Assembly (NCBI RefSeq): GCF_003096675.1
Contig: NZ_QEKW01000001.1
Location: 310,001-374,000 of the forward strand
Length of the DNA stretch: 64,000 nt
Reading direction: 5' to 3'
From: Actinomycetospora cinnamomea
GTDB lineage: Bacteria > Actinomycetota > Actinomycetes > Mycobacteriales > Pseudonocardiaceae
Part shown: piece by piece, positions 17,969 through 26,518 of the stretch
Position numbering within the stretch: position 1 is the stretch's first letter
How the letters are laid out: every line of letters begins with the position of its first letter
Made by a program: the position numbers and the translations under genes
Notes under the pieces: model-generated
The model's input: the letters and a program-made list of their open reading frames with translations, nothing else
Told to the model about the DNA's origin: nothing
The model's database searches: none

Positions 17969-18643
17969 ATGGCGCTCACCCGCGACGCCGTCGTCGACGC
18001 CGCGGTGGACCTGCTGGGCGAGGTGGGCCTGGAGGGCCTGTCGCTGCGCCGCCTCGCCCGCGAGCTGGGTGTGAGCGCGCCGACGCTGTACTGGCACGTC
18101 GCGGACAAGCGCGCGCTGCTCGACCACGTCGCCGAGCGCCTGCTCGCCGACCAGTGGCGCGCACCCGGCCCCGCCGAGGGCCAGCCGTGGTGGGAGTGGC
18201 TGCACGAGCGCGCGCTGGCCCAGTACCGCGCGCTGGTCACCCACCGCGACGCCGCGCTCGTCGTCGCCGGCAACCGGCCCACCGAGGACGCGCTGCCGGT
18301 GGTGGAGGCGACGGTCGCGACACTCGTGGCGGCCGGCCTGAGCCCGCGGGAGGCGTTCTGGACGATCATGGCGATCGGCCACTTCGTCATCGGCTCGGCG
18401 GTCGAGTACCACGCCGAGCAGGACCGGGCCCGCACCGCGACGCCCCCGCCCCACTGTGACCACGAGCGGGGCCACGAGCGGGGCCACGAACGGAGCCACG
18501 AACGGGGCCACGACCCCGGCGCCCACCCGCACCTCGCCGCGCTCGCGGCCGACCTCGGCGCGGCGACGGGCGAGCGGCACGAGGAAGTGGTGAGCCACGG
18601 GCTCGACCTCATGATCGGCGGGCTGCGGGCGCGGTGGGGCTGA
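17969..18643 (+). CDS. TetR-family repressor with a histidine-rich loop
   Basis: 224 residues. The N-terminal HTH (LTRDAVVDAAVDLLGEVGLEGLSLRRLARELGVSAPTLYWHV; only part quoted per stretch here, residues 3-44) is of the TetR proper type, with the LYWHV recognition helix end. Helices 5-7 include EWLHERALAQYRALVTHRD. At residues 162-188 an insertion carries repeated GHER units with about nine histidines, in the position of the flexible 8-9 loop of TetR. AAGGAGG lies six bases before the ATG. It is divergent from the ABC exporter and flanked by two palindromes, hence its likely repressor. The His-rich loop could bind a metal or metal-complexed drug; this is an inference. Confidence 0.9.
   Translation: MALTRDAVVDAAVDLLGEVGLEGLSLRRLARELGVSAPTLYWHVADKRALLDHVAERLLADQWRAPGPAEGQPWWEWLHERALAQYRALVTHRDAALVVAGNRPTEDALPVVEATVATLVAAGLSPREAFWTIMAIGHFVIGSAVEYHAEQDRARTATPPPHCDHERGHERGHERSHERGHDPGAHPHLAALAADLGAATGERHEEVVSHGLDLMIGGLRARWG
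18458..18512. repeat. 12-bp tandem repeat encoding GHER units in tetR
   Basis: Four and a half copies of GGCCACGAGCGG with A/G variants. The unit is a multiple of three, so expansion or loss keeps the tetR frame and simply changes the number of His-containing units. Confidence 0.85.
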
Positions 18644-18661
18644 GCCGCTGACGGGCGACGG

Positions 18662-18946
18662 TCAGTCCCCCTCTGCCCGGTGGGTCCGGCGCTCGGTGGC
18701 CGCGAGCGACGGGGAGCCGCCGCCCGCCCGCTCGGCGTCGGCCTGCTCCTCGGCCTGCCGCTCGCGGTGCTCCGCGCCCGGCAGCGAGGGGCTCCCGGCG
18801 TCGGCGTCCTCGGCCGCCGCCCGGGCCCGCCGCTCGGCGGCGCCCAGTGAGGTGCCGGCGTCCTCGTCGGCCGAACGCTCCGTCGCGCGCTCCCGGCGCT
18901 CGGTCTCGGGCAGCGACGGCTCGTGCCCACGGTCCTGCTCGGCCAT
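18662..18946 (-). CDS. Small disordered four-repeat protein, function unknown
   Basis: 94 residues from an ATG at 18946 with GAGGGAG eight bases upstream. The whole chain is charged and lacks hydrophobic segments. It consists of four degenerate repeats built around SLP-x-x-ERR-x-R: EPSLPETERRERATE, TSLGAAERRARAAE-like, SPSLPGAEHRERQAEE and SPSLAATERRTHRAE, each 17-26 residues and joined by Asp/Ala/Gly linkers. No family recognised. It is convergent with the tetR gene (18-base gap) and downstream of a second TetR gene on the same strand. It may be a flexible binding or stress protein. Confidence 0.6.
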   Translation of the reverse strand: MAEQDRGHEPSLPETERRERATERSADEDAGTSLGAAERRARAAAEDADAGSPSLPGAEHRERQAEEQADAERAGGGSPSLAATERRTHRAEGD

Positions 18947-19008
18947 CTCCGGCTCCCTCGCGACGACTCCGCCGCCACCGTCGGGCTCCCCGGGCCGTCC
19001 GTCAAGCC

Positions 19009-19683
19009 TCAGGCCTCCGCGGGAAGCCCGACCGCCGTCGCCGCCTCGTCGGCGACGCGGTCGAGGAAGGCCTCGCGGTCGCGCACGACGTTCTGGTACT
19101 GGCCGAAGATCTCGAAGCCGACCGTGCCGAAGAGCTGGGTCCACGCAGCCACCGCCGGGATCGCGAGCGCGGGCGGGAGACCGGGCAGGACGTCGTCCTC
19201 GAGCACGTCGGCGTCACCGTCGTCGCCGTCGTCGTCGGGTGGCGTCCCGTGCTCCGCGATGATCGCGACCAGGACGAGGGCGGTCCGCCCCGCGGCGGGG
19301 ATCGTCTCGGCGGGCGCGGCGTAGCCCGGCACCGGCGAGCCGTAGATCAGCGCGTACTCGCTGGGGTGCTCGAGCGCCCAGGTCCGCACCGCCCGCCAGA
19401 CCGCCCGCCACTGCTCGCGGGGCGGGGCCGCCGGGTCGCGCGCGGCCTCGGCGCGCTCCCCCACGGCGTCGTAGGCCTCGATGATGAGGCGCGTCAGCAG
19501 CTCGTCGCGGCTGGCGACGTAGCGGTAGACCGCCGAGGACACCATCCCGACCTCGCGGGCCACCGACCGCAGCGAGAGCGCCGCCGCGCCGTGCTCGGCG
19601 AGCTGGCGGCGCGCCTCGTCGAGGATCGCGCGCGTGGTCTCGGCGCGGGCGCGGGCGCGGACTCCGTTCGGCACGCTCCGCAT
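19009..19683 (-). CDS. TetR-family regulator with WHG-type C-terminal domain
   Basis: 224 residues from the ATG at 19683. The HTH spans about residues 10-55 (TTRAILDEARRQLAEHG then LRSVAREVGMVSSAVYRYV). The ligand domain has the WHG-family feature YALIYGSPVPGYAAP around residue 115 and an acidic Asp-rich loop (PPDDDGDDGDADVLEDD). It is divergent from a deazaflavin-dependent nitroreductase, and the 95-base gap between them holds two copies of GAGCAGTGCTC plus a weaker third, so it most likely represses both genes. An upstream ATG at 19737 would run through operator 1 and is less likely. Confidence 0.9.
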   Translation of the reverse strand: MRSVPNGVRARARAETTRAILDEARRQLAEHGAAALSLRSVAREVGMVSSAVYRYVASRDELLTRLIIEAYDAVGERAEAARDPAAPPREQWRAVWRAVRTWALEHPSEYALIYGSPVPGYAAPAETIPAAGRTALVLVAIIAEHGTPPDDDGDDGDADVLEDDVLPGLPPALAIPAVAAWTQLFGTVGFEIFGQYQNVVRDREAFLDRVADEAATAVGLPAEA

Positions 19684-19697
19684 GGTGCCACACGGCG

Positions 19698-19761
19698 AGA
19701 GCAGTGCTCTTGACTCTGACCCCCACATCGTGAACACTGCTTCATATCGAGAGCAGTGCTC
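19698..19761. promoter_or_regulatory. Operator region: duplicated GAGCAGTGCTC palindromes
   Basis: Copies at 19699-19709 (extended to 13 bp, AGAGCAGTGCTCT) and 19751-19761 are exact palindromes around one central base, with centres 52 bp apart. A weaker version, GAACACTGCTTC, lies midway at 19732-19743. TTGACT at 19710-19715 may be the -35 of the plus-strand gene. Such arrays fit cooperative TetR binding or looping over both promoters. Confidence 0.7.
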
Positions 19762-19778
19762 ACAAAACGGAGGACACC

Positions 19779-20228
19779 ATGGCCGCCGCTCACTACCGCG
19801 CCCCCGGCCGCCTCACCCGCAACGTGATGAACCCGCTGGTCGCCGGCCTGACGCGGCTCGGTGTGCCGCTCGCGGGCTCGGCGGTGCTCGGGGTACGCGG
19901 ACGCACCAGCGGTGAGCTGCGCACCACGCCGGTGAACCCGCTGCGCCTCGACGGGCGTCGCTACCTGGTCGCCGCGCGCGGCCACACCCAGTGGGTGCGC
20001 AACCTGCGCGCCGCGGGCGAGGCCGAGCTGACCGTCGGCCGGCGCACCGAGACCGTCCGCGCGACCGAGCTCCCGGACGCCGAGAAGATCCCGGTGCTGC
20101 GCGCCTACCTGCGCGCATGGGCGTGGGAGGTCGGCGCGTTCTTCGACGGCGTGGACGCGGACTCCTCCGACGCCGACCTCGCCGCCATCGCCGACCGCCA
20201 CCCGGTCTTCGCGATCACCCCCGTGTGA
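19779..20228 (+). CDS. Deazaflavin (F420)-dependent nitroreductase family protein
   Basis: 149 residues, the size of the DUF385/Ddn family. The sequence runs LTRNVMNPLVAGLTRLG, then LGVRGRTSGELRTTPVNPL (the conserved RGRxSGxxRxTPV segment that contacts the cofactor phosphate), YLVAARGHTQWVRNLRAAGEAEL and a C-terminal WEVGAFF segment. The fold is a split beta-barrel using F420H2 to reduce quinones or nitro compounds. ACGGAGG lies six bases before the ATG. Expression is probably controlled by the divergent TetR through the GAGCAGTGCTC sites. Confidence 0.88.
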   Translation: MAAAHYRAPGRLTRNVMNPLVAGLTRLGVPLAGSAVLGVRGRTSGELRTTPVNPLRLDGRRYLVAARGHTQWVRNLRAAGEAELTVGRRTETVRATELPDAEKIPVLRAYLRAWAWEVGAFFDGVDADSSDADLAAIADRHPVFAITPV

Positions 20229-20297
20229 GCGGAACTCACGGCACGGCCGTGGATTCCGCCCACGTGGCGCGAACCTGCCGCGGCTCGGAGCCGCCGC

Positions 20298-20303
20298 TAT
20301 CGT
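20298..20303 (+). promoter_or_regulatory. Putative -10 box (leaderless) of the saccharopine-dehydrogenase-like gene
   Basis: TATCGT followed by exactly six bases (CGCCAC) and the ATG at 20310, with no Shine-Dalgarno. Confidence 0.5.
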
Positions 20304-20309
20304 CGCCAC

Positions 20310-21533
20310 ATGTCCGATGATCGCGAGCACGAGCTGGTCCTGTTCGGCGCCACGAGCTTCGTCGGCGAGCTCACCGCCGCCTACCTCGCGCGGCACGCTC
20401 CGGCCGGGACGCGGATCGCGCTGGCGGGCCGGTCGCGCGAGCGGCTGGAGAAGGTCCGCGACCGGCTGCCGGCGCCGGGCGGGGACTGGCCGCTGATCAT
20501 CGCCGACACCTCCGACGACGACGCGCTCGCCCGCATGGCCGCGTCGACCACCGCGCTCGCCACCACCGTCGGCCCCTACGCGAAGTACGGCCTGCCCGTC
20601 GTCGCGGCGTGCGCGCAGGCCGGCACCCACTACGCCGACCTCACCGGCGAGGTGCAGTTCGCCCGCGAGGCCATCGACCGCTACGACGAGACGGCCCGCG
20701 GCAGCGGCGCGCGCATCGTGCACTCCTGCGGCTACGACTCCATCCCCTCGGATCTCGCGGTGCTGCTGCTGCACAGCCGCGTGCAGGCCGACGGCGAGGG
20801 CGAGCTCACCGACGTCACCACGGTGGCCCGCATGCGCGGCGGGGTGTCGGGCGGCACGATCGACTCGATGCGGGGCCTCGCCGACGGCGCGCGGGCCGAC
20901 CGCGCGGTGTTCCGGCTGATGCGCGATCCCTACGGCCTGAGCCCGCAGCGCGACGCGGAGCCCGACACCCGCCAGCCCAGCGACAACCCCGCCCCGCACC
21001 AGGTCGGCGGGCGCTGGGTCGCGCCGTTCGTCATGGCGTCCTACAACACCCGCATCGTGCGGCGGTCGAACGCGATCGCGGGCTACGCCTACGGCAAGGG
21101 CCTGCGCTACGGCGAGGTGATGGGTACCGGCAGCGGCCCCGTCGGCGCCGTCACCGCGGGCGCGGTCACCGCCGGGCTCGGCGCGGTGCTCGCGGGCCTG
21201 TCCACCCCGGGCGTGCGCCAGGTGCTCGACCGCGTCCTGCCCAAGCCCGGCGAGGGACCGAGCGAGAAGACGCGGGAGAACGGCTGGTTCCGCCACGACG
21301 TCGACGCGACCACCACCACCGGCGCCCGGTACACCGCGCGCGTCTCGGGCTCCGGCGACCCCGGCTACGCCGCCACCGCCGTCATGCTCGGCGAGAGCGC
21401 GCTGTGCCTGGCCCTCGACGGCGACCGGCTGCCGGACCGGGCGGGCTCACTCACGCCCGCCACGGCCATGGGTCCGGCGCTGGTCGAGCGCCTGCGCACC
21501 GCCGGCCACGTCTACGACGTCGCCCGCGCCTGA
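20310..21533 (+). CDS. Saccharopine dehydrogenase-like / trans-acting enoyl reductase-type protein
   Basis: 407 residues. The N-terminus [22 protein letters not shown] is an NAD(P)-binding Rossmann motif of the saccharopine-dehydrogenase superfamily, followed by [17 protein letters not shown]. Conserved segments further on ([29 protein letters not shown], each part under the family consensus) and [13 protein letters not shown] match the mycobacterial Rv2449c/Rv2953 type, some of which reduce enoyl intermediates of cell-wall lipids. No lipid-synthase genes are adjacent, so its substrate is open. The gene overlaps the convergent cobQ tail-to-tail by 22 bases. Confidence 0.88.
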   Translation: MSDDREHELVLFGATSFVGELTAAYLARHAPAGTRIALAGRSRERLEKVRDRLPAPGGDWPLIIADTSDDDALARMAASTTALATTVGPYAKYGLPVVAACAQAGTHYADLTGEVQFAREAIDRYDETARGSGARIVHSCGYDSIPSDLAVLLLHSRVQADGEGELTDVTTVARMRGGVSGGTIDSMRGLADGARADRAVFRLMRDPYGLSPQRDAEPDTRQPSDNPAPHQVGGRWVAPFVMASYNTRIVRRSNAIAGYAYGKGLRYGEVMGTGSGPVGAVTAGAVTAGLGAVLAGLSTPGVRQVLDRVLPKPGEGPSEKTRENGWFRHDVDATTTTGARYTARVSGSGDPGYAATAVMLGESALCLALDGDRLPDRAGSLTPATAMGPALVERLRTAGHVYDVARA

Positions 21534-23083
21534 CCGGTCGTCGTCCGGATGGCCGGCAGCCCCGCGGGTGCACCGTCGGTGATCAGCTGCTCCAGGGCCG
21601 CGGTGTCGAGGTGGCGCTCGACGAGGTCGCCGAGCAGGTCGAGCTGGGCGCCCCGCACGGCGGCGTAGGAGGTGTCGGGCGCCGGCGTGAAGTCCCGCCC
21701 GGCGGCCGCGGCGGCGCGGGTGAGCAAGCGCCGGCGGAAGGTGTCGTTCTCGAGCAGGCCGTGGGCGTGGGTGCCCAGCACGGCGCCGGCGTCGACGCCC
21801 TCGGCCGCGCCGTCGGCCAGCGTCACCAGCGGGGCGGGCCCCGGTCGCCCGACGCCGTCGCGCAGCTCGCGGCCGTGGTGGATCTCGTAGAACGCCACCG
21901 GCTCGCCCAGCGCGGTGCCCGTCGGCGTGCCCAGGTGCTTGGCGACGTCGAAGGTCACCTCGACGTCGAGCAGCCCGAGGCCCTCGACCGTCCCCGGCGC
22001 GGCCTCCACCCCGTGCGGGTCGTGGATGCGTCGGGAGAGCATCTGGTACCCGCCGCAGACGCCCAGCACCGGGCGCCCGGCGCGGGCGTGGGCGAGCACC
22101 GCGTCGGCGAGGCCCTGCGCGCGCAGCCAGGCCAGGTCGGCCACGGTGGCCTTGGAGCCGGGGAGCACGACGACGTCGGCGTCGGCGAGCCGCGAGGGGT
22201 CGGTCACCCAGCGGACCGCGACGCCCGGCTCCGCGCTCAGCGCGTCGACGTCCGTGCCGTTGGACACCCGCGGCAGGCGCACCACCGCGACCCGCAGCCA
22301 CTCCCGCCCCCGCGGCGGCGCGGGCCGGCCGACGACACCGTCGGCGACGTGGCCCAGCGAGTCCTCCGCGTCGAGCCACAGCTCCGGGCTCCACGGCAGC
22401 ACGCCCAGGGTGGGGCGGCTGGTGAGCGCGCGGAGCTGGTCGAGGCCCGGGGCGAGCAGGGCCGGGTCACCGCGGAACTTGTTGACCACCCAGCCCGCGA
22501 CCAGCGCCTGGTCGGCGGGCTCGAGCACGGCGAGGGTGCCGAAGAGGTGCGCCAGCACCCCGCCGCGGTCGATGTCGCCGACCACGATCACGGGCAGGTC
22601 CGCGGCCCGCGCCAGGCCCATGTTGGCGATGTCGGTGGCCCGCAGATTGATCTCCGCGGGTGAGCCGGCGCCCTCGCAGATCACCACGTCGTGGTCGCGG
22701 CGCAGCTCGACGAGGGTCTCGACGACGACCTCGTGCAGCGCGGCCTTGCGCTCGCGGTAGCTCGCCGCCGACACCGTCCCGTCGACGACGCCGCGCACCA
22801 CCACCTGCGAGGTACGGTCGCTGCCCGGCTTGAGCAGGACCGGGTTGAACCGCACGCTCGGCGCCAGCCCGCACGCGGCGGCCTGCAGGGCCTGCGCCCG
22901 CCCGATCTCGCCGCCGTCGAGGCACACCACGCTGTTGTTCGACATGTTCTGGGCCTTGAACGGCGCGACGTCGACCCCGCGGCGGTGCAGCCAGCGGCAG
23001 ATCCCCGCGACGAGGACGCTCTTGCCCGCGTCCGACGTCGTGCCCGCGACGAGCAGCGCGCCCCTCACCACTCGGCCGTTCAC
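21512..23083 (-). CDS. cobQ: Cobyric acid synthase (CobQ)
   Basis: Amidates the b, d, e and g carboxyls of adenosylcobyrinic a,c-diamide using glutamine and ATP. 523 residues: [19 protein letters not shown] (P-loop-like) and [12 protein letters not shown] at the N-terminus are diagnostic. The GATase domain has [15 protein letters not shown] with the nucleophile Cys, and the catalytic His follows in [10 protein letters not shown]. The GTG at 23083 overlaps the stop of the upstream PPOX gene as GTGA, which decides the start. It lies 13 kb from cobO-cobB, so cobalamin genes are scattered. Its last 22 bases overlap the convergent gene ending at 21533. Confidence 0.95.
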   Translation of the reverse strand: MNGRVVRGALLVAGTTSDAGKSVLVAGICRWLHRRGVDVAPFKAQNMSNNSVVCLDGGEIGRAQALQAAACGLAPSVRFNPVLLKPGSDRTSQVVVRGVVDGTVSAASYRERKAALHEVVVETLVELRRDHDVVICEGAGSPAEINLRATDIANMGLARAADLPVIVVGDIDRGGVLAHLFGTLAVLEPADQALVAGWVVNKFRGDPALLAPGLDQLRALTSRPTLGVLPWSPELWLDAEDSLGHVADGVVGRPAPPRGREWLRVAVVRLPRVSNGTDVDALSAEPGVAVRWVTDPSRLADADVVVLPGSKATVADLAWLRAQGLADAVLAHARAGRPVLGVCGGYQMLSRRIHDPHGVEAAPGTVEGLGLLDVEVTFDVAKHLGTPTGTALGEPVAFYEIHHGRELRDGVGRPGPAPLVTLADGAAEGVDAGAVLGTHAHGLLENDTFRRRLLTRAAAAAGRDFTPAPDTSYAAVRGAQLDLLGDLVERHLDTAALEQLITDGAPAGLPAIRTTTGQARATS

Positions 23084-23655
23084 CACTCCGGCAGCCCGGC
23101 GAGCCCCGGGAGGCCGTCGAGGGAGTGCTGGTTCTTCTCGGCGCGGTAGCCGCGCATCCACTCGGGGCTGTGGCGCTCGGCCCAGGAGTCGAGCAGCTCG
23201 CGGTCGCCCTCGAGCGTCATCCGTGGCACCGCGTACCCGCACGCGTCCGCGACCCGCGTGACGTCGACGGTGACGACGCCGCGGGCCTCCGTGCGCCGCG
23301 CGGCGAGGCCCATCACGAACGGCTCCAGCGCCTCGGAGAAGCCCGGCTCGCCATGGGTCACGACCCGCCCGCGCCCGTGGAGGCGCACGACGTTCGGGGT
23401 GCCGTCGAACGAGCAGAACATGACGCACACGCGCCCGTTCTCGCGCAGGTGGGCGATCGTCTCGACCCCGCTGGCGCTCATGTCGACGTAGGCGAAGGTG
23501 TGCTCGTCGAGCACCGCGAACGTGCCCCGCAGGCCCTTCGGGGAGACGTTGACCAGCCCGTCGCCGGACAGCGGCGCGGTGCCCACGAAGAACACGGGCT
23601 GCCGCTCGATCCAGCGGGCCAGCCGGGGCTCGATGCGCTCGTAGACCTTGGCCAC
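23080..23655 (-). CDS. Pyridoxamine 5'-phosphate oxidase-like (PPOX) flavin/F420 protein
   Basis: 191 residues of the split-barrel PPOX class: [28 protein letters not shown] opens the barrel, then [53 protein letters not shown] and [13 protein letters not shown]; each stretch matches the cofactor-binding strands of the family. The GTG at 23655 is preferred to a TTG three codons upstream because family members begin with AKVY. It probably binds FMN or F420. Its substrate is unknown. It is coupled to cobQ by a GTGA overlap. Confidence 0.85.
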   Translation of the reverse strand: MAKVYERIEPRLARWIERQPVFFVGTAPLSGDGLVNVSPKGLRGTFAVLDEHTFAYVDMSASGVETIAHLRENGRVCVMFCSFDGTPNVVRLHGRGRVVTHGEPGFSEALEPFVMGLAARRTEARGVVTVDVTRVADACGYAVPRMTLEGDRELLDSWAERHSPEWMRGYRAEKNQHSLDGLPGLAGLPEW

Positions 23656-23698
23656 GCCCGGCAATCTCGCACGCCGCCACCCCCCGGCGCACCGACGG

Positions 23699-24178
23699 TC
23701 ACGTCACGCCCAGCTCGAGGTCGACGAGCACACCGCGGTCGCCGGCGTCGACGGCCTTCGGCACGGCCGAGAGGTCCCGGGTGGAGCAGGCGACGACGCG
23801 CTCGCCCGCTCCGTCCTCGCCCACGGTCTGCGTGACCAGGCGCAGGCGGTGGATGCGACCCGTCGTCGCCAGCCCGTCGAGGGGGTCGACGACCAGCTCC
23901 CCGCGCAGCCGCACCGGCCCGGAGACGGGGCGCGGCGCGTCCCACAGCGCGCGGAACCCGTCCCCGGCGAGCTCCGTGGGCCACGAGGGCCCGGCGCCGT
24001 CGTCCCGCGCCGTCGCCCCGGCCTCGACGACGTCGGACCACCCCGCCGGCCGCGCGAGGTCGTCGGGGACCTGCTCGACGAAGCGCAGCCGCCACGTGCG
24101 CACCTGGCGGATCGAGGCCAGCGGGCAGGCGCGGGCGTTGATCAGGGCGGCGGGCAGGAGGATCGGCAGCGAGCGCAC
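23699..24178 (-). CDS. Conserved hypothetical protein
   Basis: 159 residues with no family I can name. The chain is acidic with a short hydrophobic start (LPILLPAALINA) that is too weak for a signal peptide. The body is rich in beta-type segments (VRTWRLRFVEQ, VRLRGELVVDPLDG, RIHRLRLVTQTV) and ends DLELGVT. The GTG at 24178 lies seven bases after the stop of the RibD-like gene, so the two are probably co-transcribed. Codon use matches its neighbours, which supports a real gene. Confidence 0.55.
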   Translation of the reverse strand: MRSLPILLPAALINARACPLASIRQVRTWRLRFVEQVPDDLARPAGWSDVVEAGATARDDGAGPSWPTELAGDGFRALWDAPRPVSGPVRLRGELVVDPLDGLATTGRIHRLRLVTQTVGEDGAGERVVACSTRDLSAVPKAVDAGDRGVLVDLELGVT

Positions 24179-24185
24179 GGGCGCC

Positions 24186-25196
24186 TCAGCGGTGCCGGTT
24201 GGGGCGGCGGGCCAGCTCGGTGAACTCGGGGCGCTCGACCACCGTGACGCCCGCGTCGGCCAGGCGCGCCACCCCCGAGGGCGCGCCGACGAACACGGGC
24301 GGCTCGCGCCACGCCATCACCACCCGCCCGATGCCGGCGTCGAGGATGTGCTGCGTGCAGGGCACCGGCCGCGAGGCCCGCTGGCCGCAGGGCTCGAGCG
24401 AGGTGTACATCGTCGCGCCGGCCAGCCGCGGGTCGTCGGGGTCGACGTCGCGCAGCGCCGCCTCCTCGGCGTGGTCGAGGACGTGATCGCGGCGGCTGTA
24501 GCCCGTCGCGAGCACGGTGCCGTCGGCGCCGACGACCACACAGCCCACCGAGAACGCCGACGGCGAGGGCGGGCAGCGCTCGGCGAGCGTGCAGGCCTCG
24601 GCGAGCCAGCGGCCGTCGGCGTCACCGAGGCGGTAGCGCAGCAGGACGTCCGCGCCGACGCGGCGGGTCTCCACGAGGTGGGCGTGGGCGGGGGCGCCGG
24701 TGAACCGCGGGCCGGCGCCGACCAGCCGCGGCGCGACCGCCAGCTGGATCTCGTCGACCACGGCCGCGGCGAGGAAGTCGTGGTGCACCGCGGCGCCGCC
24801 CTCGACCATGAGCCGCACGACGCCCTGGTCGGCGAGCCGGGCGAGGACCTCGTCGGGCGTGCCGCCCAGCACCACCGTGTCGGCCAGCTCGCGGCCCTCG
24901 GTGAACACCCGGGCGTGCGGATCCAGCGCGCCGGCCGACAGCACCACACGCAGCGGCGACGGGTCGAGGCCCCGGACGACGCGGTCGGCGCGCCGGCGCT
25001 CGGAGCGCACGAGCAGGCGCGGGTCGTCGGCGCGCACGGTGCCGGCCCCGACGAGGATCGCGTCGACGCCCGCCCGCTCGGCGTCGACGCGGTCGAGGTC
25101 GGCGGGACCGGAGAGCACGAGCCGGTCGGGGGTGTCGTCGTCGAGGAAGCCGTCGATCGACACCGCCGCGGACGCGAGCACGTGCGGGCGCTTCAT
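24186..25196 (-). CDS. RibD-like bifunctional protein with inverted domain order (reductase then deaminase)
   Basis: 336 residues. Residues 1-195 form a RibD-C/dihydrofolate-reductase-like domain (ASAAVSIDGFLDD, then VDAILVGAGTVRADDPRLLVR and VRLMVEGGAAVHHDFL). Residues 200-336 form a cytidine-deaminase-fold domain with zinc ligands His242 and catalytic Glu244 (HAE) and Cys270/Cys280 (EPC...PC). In canonical RibD the deaminase comes first. The cysteine spacing here is one residue longer than in the usual PCSHxGRTPPC loop, and the second His of that loop is replaced (PCGQRASRPVPC). It may be a riboflavin-pathway enzyme or a diverged paralogue for another pterin or pyrimidine. No other rib gene is nearby. 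Confidence 0.82.
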   Translation of the reverse strand: MKRPHVLASAAVSIDGFLDDDTPDRLVLSGPADLDRVDAERAGVDAILVGAGTVRADDPRLLVRSERRRADRVVRGLDPSPLRVVLSAGALDPHARVFTEGRELADTVVLGGTPDEVLARLADQGVVRLMVEGGAAVHHDFLAAAVVDEIQLAVAPRLVGAGPRFTGAPAHAHLVETRRVGADVLLRYRLGDADGRWLAEACTLAERCPPSPSAFSVGCVVVGADGTVLATGYSRRDHVLDHAEEAALRDVDPDDPRLAGATMYTSLEPCGQRASRPVPCTQHILDAGIGRVVMAWREPPVFVGAPSGVARLADAGVTVVERPEFTELARRPNRHR

Positions 25197-25218
25197 CGGC
25201 GTGGCCGTCTGCAGAGCC

Positions 25219-26076
25219 TCACGGCAGCGTGAGGATCTCGCTGCCGGTGTCGGTGACGAGGACGGTGTGCTCGAACTGGGCGGTGTGCGACTTGTCCTTC
25301 GTCGTCACCGTCCACCCGTCGTCCCACACGTCGTAGTCGACGGTCCCGCGGGTGATCATCGGCTCGATCGTGAACGTCATGCCCGGCTCGAGCATCTCGT
25401 GGCGCGACGGGTCGTCGTAGTGCACGACGACCAGGCCGGAGTGGAACGCGCGGCCGATGCCGTGGCCGGTGAAGTCGCGGACGACGCCGTAGCCGAAGCG
25501 GTTGGCGTAGGACTCGATGACGCGGCCGACGACATTGAGCTCGCGGCCCGGCTTCACCGCCCGGATCGCGCGCAGCGTCGCCTCGTGGGTGCGCTCGACG
25601 AGCAGCCTGTCCTCCTCGTCGACGTCGCCGGCGAGGAAGGTGGCGTTGGTGTCGCCGTGGACGCCGCCGATGTAGGCGGTGACGTCGATGTTGACGATGT
25701 CCCCGTCCTCGATGATCGTCGAGTCGGGGATGCCGTGGCAGATGACCTCGTTGAGCGAGGTGCAGCACGACTTGGGGAAGCCGCGGTACCCCAGCGTCGA
25801 CGGGTAGGCGTCGTGGTCGACGAGGAACTCGTGGACGACGCGGTCGACCTCGTCGGTGGTGCTCCCGGGCTTCACCGCCTCGCCCCCGGCCTGCAGGGCC
25901 TGCGCGGCGATGCGGCTCGCCACCCGCATCGCCTCGATCACCTCGGGGGTCTGCACCCAGGGCTCGGTGCTGCGGGCGGGCGCGGGCCTGCCGACGTACT
26001 CGGGACGGGTGATGTGCGGCGGCACCGGGCGCAGCGGGGTCTGCTGCCCGGGCCGCAGCGGGGCGCGGACCGGCAT
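25219..26076 (-). CDS. map: Methionine aminopeptidase type I (MapB-like)
   Basis: Removes the initiator methionine from nascent proteins. 285 residues with an N-terminal ~43-residue extension rich in proline ([17 protein letters not shown]), as in mycobacterial MetAP1c where it contacts the ribosome. The metalloprotease core shows [18 protein letters not shown], then [22 protein letters not shown] (two Asp ligands), [20 protein letters not shown] (Glu) and QFEHTVLVT (Glu). Ligands are as expected. The ATG at 26076 follows a TACGCT box by six bases, implying a leaderless mRNA. M. tuberculosis mapB (Rv2861c) is in the same region. Confidence 0.95.
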   Translation of the reverse strand: MPVRAPLRPGQQTPLRPVPPHITRPEYVGRPAPARSTEPWVQTPEVIEAMRVASRIAAQALQAGGEAVKPGSTTDEVDRVVHEFLVDHDAYPSTLGYRGFPKSCCTSLNEVICHGIPDSTIIEDGDIVNIDVTAYIGGVHGDTNATFLAGDVDEEDRLLVERTHEATLRAIRAVKPGRELNVVGRVIESYANRFGYGVVRDFTGHGIGRAFHSGLVVVHYDDPSRHEMLEPGMTFTIEPMITRGTVDYDVWDDGWTVTTKDKSHTAQFEHTVLVTDTGSEILTLP

Positions 26077-26082
26077 GACCCC

Positions 26083-26088
26083 AGCGTA
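26083..26088 (-). promoter_or_regulatory. Putative -10 box of map (leaderless)
   Basis: Minus-strand TACGCT, then GGGGTC, then the ATG. Identical hexamer and spacing to proS. Confidence 0.5.
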
Positions 26089-26139
26089 GGCGTCCCGATC
26101 CCGGCGTGCCGCCGGCCTCGACCGGGATGCCGGGCCGTC

Positions 26140-26502
26140 TCAGCGGGTGACGCGGGTCCGCGCGGCGTGGCGGGCGAGCCGGACCACGGCCCGCCAGCCC
26201 AGCAGCAGGACGCCCAGGGCCACGGTCGCGACGATCGCGAACGACAGCGGGAGCCGTCCCGTGACCATCGCGCGCAGGACCAGCCCGACCACCACCGCGC
26301 CGCCCCAGACGAGGAGTCCCGAACGCCAGGACAGCGGATCGCGCCAGGAGCGGCCCACGAGCGTGCCGACGGCGGCCCCGGCCGCGAACGGCGCCGCGGT
26401 GAGCAGCGTGCCGGCGAGGTCCTCGGCGTGGCTCGCACGCCCGATCACGGCGAACGCCACCACCGCGGCGAGGTCGACCAGCAGCAGGACGGGCCGGCGC
26501 AC
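26140..26502 (-). CDS. DUF3054 membrane protein
   Basis: 120 residues with four predicted transmembrane helices (LLLVDLAAVVAFAVIG, GTLLTAAPFAAGAAVGTLVG, LLVWGGAVVVGLVLRAM, SFAIVATVALGVLLLGW). The opening D..AVVAFAVIGRASH and the WRDPLSW loop are features of DUF3054, a small actinobacterial and archaeal membrane family of unknown role. The GTG start at 26502 follows the GNAT gene stop by 16 bases, so it is probably translated from the GNAT transcript. Confidence 0.85.
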   Translation of the reverse strand: MRRPVLLLVDLAAVVAFAVIGRASHAEDLAGTLLTAAPFAAGAAVGTLVGRSWRDPLSWRSGLLVWGGAVVVGLVLRAMVTGRLPLSFAIVATVALGVLLLGWRAVVRLARHAARTRVTR

Positions 26503-26518
26503 TAGAACCCACCCATGA

